DNA of 64,000 bases from Anaeramoeba flamelloides (taxonomy: Eukaryota; Metamonada; Anaeramoebidae). The stretch spans positions 7,564,001-7,628,000 of the forward strand of contig JANTQA010000023.1 in the NCBI GenBank assembly GCA_027625915.1, in the 5' to 3' direction. Below are positions 58,944 through 64,000 of the stretch, piece by piece (the stretch's first letter is position 1; each line of letters begins with the position of its first letter). A model generated the notes under the pieces. That model had not been told where the DNA came from. It saw only the letters and a list, made by a program, of their open reading frames with translations, and searched no databases. Position numbers and translations under genes: made by a program.

Positions 58944-60702
58944 GTGTATAATAAAAATTTTTTTATTTAATTGTGCTTTTTGTTAATTTGCTTTTTCTTA
59001 ATGTACTTTTAATTGTATTATTAAAGTCTTTTCATATATAAAAATCAAAAATAATGACAATAAACTTTTTAGCACAGTTCTGAAAATAGTTTCCAATTAA
59101 ATAATCAACTGTTTTTGAGACACTTCTGATAAAAATTTATTGACTTGGTTGTTTTTTAAAATAACTACACCCAAGAATAAAATAAAAAAAAATTATTATT
59201 TCTATTTTTTTCAAAGAGAAATACTATATATTTTTTTTTTCATTCCACTAAAAACAAAATTAATTAAGGAAATTAGATAATTTACGTTATTTTTTCAAGT
59301 ATTTTATATATTTTTAAATAATTATCTCGTACTAACCTTTTTATTATTGATCAATGATAATCAATTTCGAAAAAAAAATAAGAAAATCAAAGATAATAAA
59401 TATTTTTTTTTTTACAAAAGTGAATTGATTGTTTTAAAGATAAATAAAGAATATAACATATCAACTAATATTAATAAAATCAATATAAACTAAACACCAT
59501 AAATTTTGAAAAATATTATTTACACGTGATTATATCCATTTAAATTCTATCCATATAAATTTTTAAAAAGTACTTTTTTTAATAAAGTTTTCATTTTTTT
59601 ATTTTTTTGACTTTTTAGCATTTATTTTCTTTATGTAATTACTTTCATTCGAAAAATAACAATATTTTTAACGATTAAAAATTTTATTTAAAATTATTTA
59701 TATACATTAAATGAATGATTTAAGTTTTATAACAGAATAAAAACATTACATAATTATTCCTAATTTTTTGTTTTAATTTTTCTAAATAGAAAATTTGGAT
59801 AATAGACCGTTTTAAACAATTTTTAATTTTTTTGTTTTGAATTTTAACTTGTAATTAGTTATTTAATAAATTATCATGTATTATTTTTTTATGTCCACCG
59901 AGATTAGTTAAATATTTTATTTCAATACTTTTCATATTATGAGTATTGATAATTTTCTAAAAAAAAAAAAAATCTGTTTAAGATTTTTAAAAGATAGCTT
60001 ATTTAAAATATTTTAATAAATTTTACAGTATTAAACATTAATAAATAATATACCATTTAGAATTTTATTTATAATTCCTTATATTCAGAGATTTTGGAAT
60101 TATTAGTTTTTTACAAATAATTTCTAGTTATTGGAATTTGAAATTAAAAATTGACATTACAAATAAAGACTTTCATGTATCAATAAAAAAATTTTTATTC
60201 ACATACTTATTCTTTTATTTTATTTTGATTGGTTAGAGATATAAAAATAGACGGGTGTTGTGTTTAAATAGTCTATTTTTTTTTTTTATAAAATATAATT
60301 GTTTTTTTTTTAATAAAATTGATGAAATATTTTGAATTTTAATAATTTTTTTTTCCAATACATTTTGTTCATTTTGAAAGATTTCTGATTTGGTTGTTTT
60401 TCTTTGAATTTAGATGATAAGGTAAAAGGTATTTTTTTTTTTTTTTTTCAAACAAAAGAACAATTCCACAAATATTAAAAAATAAAATAATAAAAAAAAA
60501 AGGTTAAATCTTACTTTTCAACTTCTTGTTGATTTACATAATTCTTGATCAATTGATCTCTTTGGGATGTAAATTCTTTAATTAAGATTCCTAATTTGTT
60601 GTTTTCTACTTTTTGTAAATTATTCTTCTTGTCTTGTGTTTCAATCCTAGTGAGACCTCTTTTATAAATAATTCCATTTTTTTCTTCTTCATCTTTTTTT
60701 TT
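56579..60702 (-). CDS. RGS domain fused to two OsmC domains (5' end open)
   Basis: Model complement(join(56579..57470,57708..58883,60515..60702)), stop TAA, phases consistent (NQQEVEK|NGTELII; GAGYT-R|SLVLEF). First exon(s) not found; the visible N-terminus begins KKKDEEEKNGII and is charged and coiled. RGS domain about 58395-58025 (YYKFFLRYCAKTGSEKKLLF, then STTYLNFLKTEFYEKL): such domains speed GTP hydrolysis by heterotrimeric G-alpha. OsmC-1 (57880-57708 plus 57470-57240): GGHGTAPSPIEMIAFGLGAG, ending NAEDNCPFIFII. OsmC-2 (57090-56610): WGGKGNAPAIWQIFLSGIGS then CYMSQIAF, and NKCLGIFMC. OsmC/Ohr proteins are thiol peroxidases working as dimers with two cysteines; two copies in one chain could make an internal dimer. 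In OsmC-1 the first Cys is replaced (LGAG for LGSC). I know of no RGS-OsmC fusion. A role linking peroxide or thiol state to G-protein signalling is inference. Confidence 0.86.
58884..60514 (-). other. 1.6-kb intron of the RGS-OsmC gene
   Basis: Donor GAAAA|GTAAGATT at 60514, acceptor TTTAATAG|TGGTAC at 58884, phases 2/2. The upstream exon ends ...NQQEVEK and the downstream one continues into SLQKKYNHELENF, a coherent coiled stretch. Holds an AT microsatellite at about 58908-58940; no transposon recognised. Confidence 0.75.
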
Positions 60703-61107
60703 TGTTATTATTAATTATAAATTAATATATTTAATCGGTAAGAAAAAGTTGATAAAGTGAAATCAATAAAATAAAATTCATAATAAATACAAAAATTTAT
60801 TCTTTTCTTTTTTTTTCTAATTCAACAAAAATTATTTTGAAAAAAGGTAGATTCTGAAAAAATTGGAAAGGAAAAATAGATTGTTTTCTTCTCTTAAGGG
60901 AGTAGCTACACCATAAGACATGATAAAAATTTGAGAGAGGTGAGATAAGAACATTTTATTTTAGTGGCGTGTGATCGTAGATTCTCTAAAAAATTTTTTT
61001 AAAAAATTATTTGATATTTTAATTTTAGTCATGTTGAACAATTAAAAAATTGGGATTATATTGATAAAATAGTTTTTTTTTTTTATTATTTTTTTATTAA
61101 AATAAAC

Positions 61108-61650
61108 TTAATTCGATTAATTTGGACACAGTTTAAACAGTTGGAAAAATAACAATAACATGAAATATATCCAATTGGAAATTAATTTTAATTCAACAAA
61201 CTATTTCATTTTTTGTGTTTTTTGGTTTTGTTTTCATTTTCAATTTTTCAATTACTTAATCGGTTTAGTTAGATCTGAAAATTTTTTATAGATGGTTGAT
61301 AGATGGTTACAGTTGAGTTTCAAAAATTGAAAAATCCACATACAGCCGGTACATGGTATCTTATAATTTGATCGATCAAATATTGTTGGTGTAATTTTAA
61401 CAAATCTACCAATATATTTTTTGTTCAAACTCTTTCATTTCAGCTCGTTTCATTTTTTTTGGACAGACTTGTTTTAATGTTTTGTTTTATATTGTTTTCT
61501 TATATTGGGATGAAAATGATTACTTTAAAAAACCATTAATACTATGTTACTTAAATCTGGTTTTATATTACGTTTGGGATAATATAGTAAATTGAGTTTT
61601 TGTTTCCCTATTTTTGATTTTCTGATGTGTCCAAATTTTTGGAATGAGAT
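61108..61650 (-). mobile_element. Tc1/mariner-like non-autonomous copy, inverted
   Basis: Left ATTAATTTGGACACAGTTTA; right GATGTGTCCAAATTTTTGGAA. In reverse orientation it carries the same blocks as 6908-7440 (GATCGATCAAAT, ACCAATATATTTTTTGTTC). Nested in the TTAA-flanked element. Confidence 0.7.
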
Positions 61651-62010
61651 TTAGTTTTTTTTTTGGGAGAAGATAATTTCAGATTCTTTGAATAAAAATT
61701 TTGGCTCTTTTTTGGTTTAAACTTTGATCACATATAATCATATTCACTTCTCATATTCCACTAAACCCAACGATTTAAAATCCTAACAAGTAATAATTTG
61801 ACTTAATTATTCTAATTTTGGAATCTTCTATCTATTTTAGTCCCATTTATGTTTCCTTTTATATTCTCTCAATTGTAATATTGTTGTTCTTTTTAAACAA
61901 AATCCATTAATCCTAAATGCCACTAATATTAAAATATTTCTAATTGCTTTATGTTGTCAGGGATAAAAATCCTCAAAAATGATGAAAAAATTAAAAATGA
62001 GAAAATTAAA

Positions 62011-62105
62011 TGCCACAATAGAATGTTGAGAGAAGGATAAAAGATAAGTTATTCAACATTCAAAACACTATTTTTTGCAATTCAACTCAACATTCTATTG
62101 TGGCA
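62011..62105. repeat. Perfect 20-bp-arm hairpin
   Basis: TGCCACAATAGAATGTTGAG at 62011-62030 is exactly inverted at 62086-62105, with a 55-base loop that repeats part of the arm (TTCAACATT). The arms show no mismatch in a region otherwise worn, so it is either recent or maintained. Confidence 0.85.
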
Positions 62106-62266
62106 ATTTCTTTGAGACTTTGAAAAAAAAATTTTAAAAATCTAATGAATGAAGTACTTTAAATAATAAAAATCAATGAGGTACAACCAGAGTAAAAAAT
62201 GTTATTTTCTGATCCTCTTCAGAATTACAAAAAAGTGAAAAATTTTTCTTTACCGTGGCTACTCCC

Positions 62267-64000
62267 TTAAAATAATATCAATCAATCGGTATCTGTCTAA
62301 AAAATTTTGGAAATTAAGAGTTCCTCATATTTTATTAAAAAAAAAAGAGTTAATTTTTAGGATTGTGGTGCTACACTACACTATCATAAAAAAAAATTTT
62401 CAAAAATAAATTAAACTGATTTTAATTTTTCATTTTTTAATAACTTAACTGCAAATAAAGAATATTGGTTAAGGACTATGTTTGCAATGGAAATTCAAAG
62501 TATTATGCGTTTTAATCAGTATTTGGTGGTTTATAATTCTCACGAATATTTCTTCACTAAGATCTAAGAACTAAAAAATTAAATATTAATCCTAAATTTG
62601 TCTGTACTAGTTTCTGTGATTTCTGTGATTTATGAGAACATGATTTTTTTTCTAAAATCTTCTAAATCTAAAAATCTTCTAAAAAATTTTTTATTGAAGA
62701 AAACAAGGGGTAAATGTTTTTAGAAGGTGTTTTGGTTTTTAAAAAGTTTTATTTTTAAAAAATGAAGAATTTGTGATTGAATTTCAAAAAAGTAAGGAAT
62801 TCTTTAATAAATTTCTAGAATTTATAAAATTTTGCATTTTTAAACTGATAAAATTGTTTAGAAACTGTAATTAATGATATCCATTGAAAAATAAAAAGGA
62901 CAATAACTTCATTCATCTTGAACATAATTTTTTTTAAAGATCAAAGTCTAATTTAAATTTGTGAATAATGTAAATTTACAATATTATGGTTTCCCTTATA
63001 GAGTTATGGTTTTGTTGATTTATTTTAATTCTTCTATTTCCGAGTTGCTTTTATTTTTTTATCAAAAAGAAGTAAAAATTTGCTCCTTGTGTTTGACAAT
63101 TCAAGTTCAGAGTAGGGTGTTGTGAATAACCAATGTGAACAAACTTTAACGGATTACTAGATTTCACAAATAATATTTTTTTTCTGATTTGAGACTTGGA
63201 AAACAGCAAAACATACAGACAAACTTTATTTGTATTGAAAAGGGGCTTTTTGGATTAGATATAGAATTAGTCTAAATGGTTTCCAAAAAATTTTAGACTT
63301 TTTGTACTAAAAAATTTCGTCATAATTACAAATTTTGTGAAATTAAATTCTTTTTTTTGTTTAAAAAATTCACTGGATATTTAAAGATCCACTTTATAAG
63401 TTTTTAAAATTTTCTTCAAATAGCCCAATTCCTTGGTTCTGTGTTTTTTACATCCATTTCATTTGTTTCTTTTTTTTTGACAGTTCCTCAATATTTTTTC
63501 AAGAGTTAAATTTTTGTAATAAGTTAAAGTTAAAAACATAGTTTATTTCTACAGTGTATAATTTTAGACAAACCATTTACGGTACTTGAAAATAAAATTG
63601 TTTGAATTTTTTGACTTCTTTTTCCAGATTTTTCTTTTATAAATAGAGTTTCCAGAATGAAGTAAGTTTTAAAATTTGGTTTTGTTCTCATCTGTAAAAG
63701 GAAATTGAAAATGAAGTGAAATTTTTTCGGATTTAAAATGCAAATATCCATTATTTTTTTCTTCATTTATGTTCAACACACACTTTAACTTCAATTTTGA
63801 AATTAATTGGTTTTATTAAGAGTAATATACTTCTGAGTTAGTTTAATGTTTGGAATTTCTGATCATTCAAAATTGGTTCTCAAAATCTTATAATTTTCAA
63901 AAAAAGTAAAAATCAAAACAAATTTGAAAAAAAATTGAATAACGTGAACTTGTAAACTTTTTCCATTGGTATGTGAGTATTTTTTTGTTAACTAGTATTT
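62267..64000. other. Right end of the window, no gene seen
   Basis: AT-rich sequence. A 78-codon minus frame (63530-63766, MKKKIMDICILNPKKF) could be an upstream exon of the RGS-OsmC gene or chance; no splice join can be shown. Nothing else is recognised. Confidence 0.4.

Larger units (their letters stand above)
60898..62266. mobile_element. TTAA-flanked 1.37-kb element with a nested Tc1-like copy
   Basis: Left TTAA|GGGAGTAGCTAC, right GTGGCTACTCCC|TTAA: inverse terminal repeats of 12 bp (one mismatch) bounded by TTAA on both sides, consistent with a TTAA target duplication. No coding frame remains. A Tc1-like copy occupies 61108-61650 and a 95-bp hairpin 62011-62105. Could be a piggyBac-related non-autonomous element; the terminal GGG is the reverse of the family's usual CCC. 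Confidence 0.6.

Overview
The window is a very AT-rich (roughly 80 % by eye) nuclear segment from a protist. It has GT-AG spliceosomal introns, the standard genetic code, and proteins full of Lys/Glu/Asn low-complexity runs. The mix of genes (DOCK RhoGEF, LisH-RasGEF, an RGS protein, a dynamin, a SNARE fusion) fits a crawling, vesicle-trafficking amoeboid cell. My inference is an Anaeramoeba-like metamonad; an amoebozoan such as a dictyostelid is the main alternative. I ran no search, so this rests on style and gene content only. I saw no rRNA, tRNA, CRISPR or prokaryote-like operon.

Layout, left to right. (1) 1-487, minus: 5' end of an unrecognised gene running off the window. (2) 4301-9289, plus: a dynamin/Drp1-like GTPase in two exons, split by a 2.85-kb intron packed with transposon remnants. 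(3) 14735-15130, plus: a small gamma-glutamylcyclotransferase-fold (GGACT/AIG2-like) enzyme. (4) 18659-20476, minus: a divergent AzgA-type purine permease. (5) 24120-31241, minus: a 2297-residue DOCK-family RhoGEF, two exons. (6) 35986-46110 (5' end open), minus: a fusion of seven membrane helices, a longin domain, an R-SNARE motif, a Qa-SNARE motif and a SPRY domain in one chain. (7) 49654-54509, minus: a LisH-RasGEF of 581 residues whose six exons join in phase. (8) 56579-60702 (5' end open), minus: an RGS domain fused to two OsmC domains.

Genes 5-8 are all on the minus strand and all concern small-GTPase or G-protein signalling and membrane traffic. They are not an operon; the shared theme may only reflect how abundant such genes are in this lineage. 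Genes 6 and 8 have architectures I do not know from any described protein and are the best candidates for new biology. A polypeptide carrying both an R- and a Qa-SNARE helix behind a seven-helix membrane domain is the most striking.

The spaces between genes, and one or two long introns in each of four genes, are filled with small non-autonomous DNA transposons and LINE tails: five copies of a ~196-bp near-palindromic TA-flanked MITE, two copies of a ~570-bp element, three or four copies of a ~440-470-bp terminal-repeat element, about seven Tc1-like deletion derivatives, LINE 3' ends, two TTAA-flanked elements and a 330-bp palindrome. Long stretches (for example 488-3150, 16100-17700, 62270-64000) show nothing I can name.
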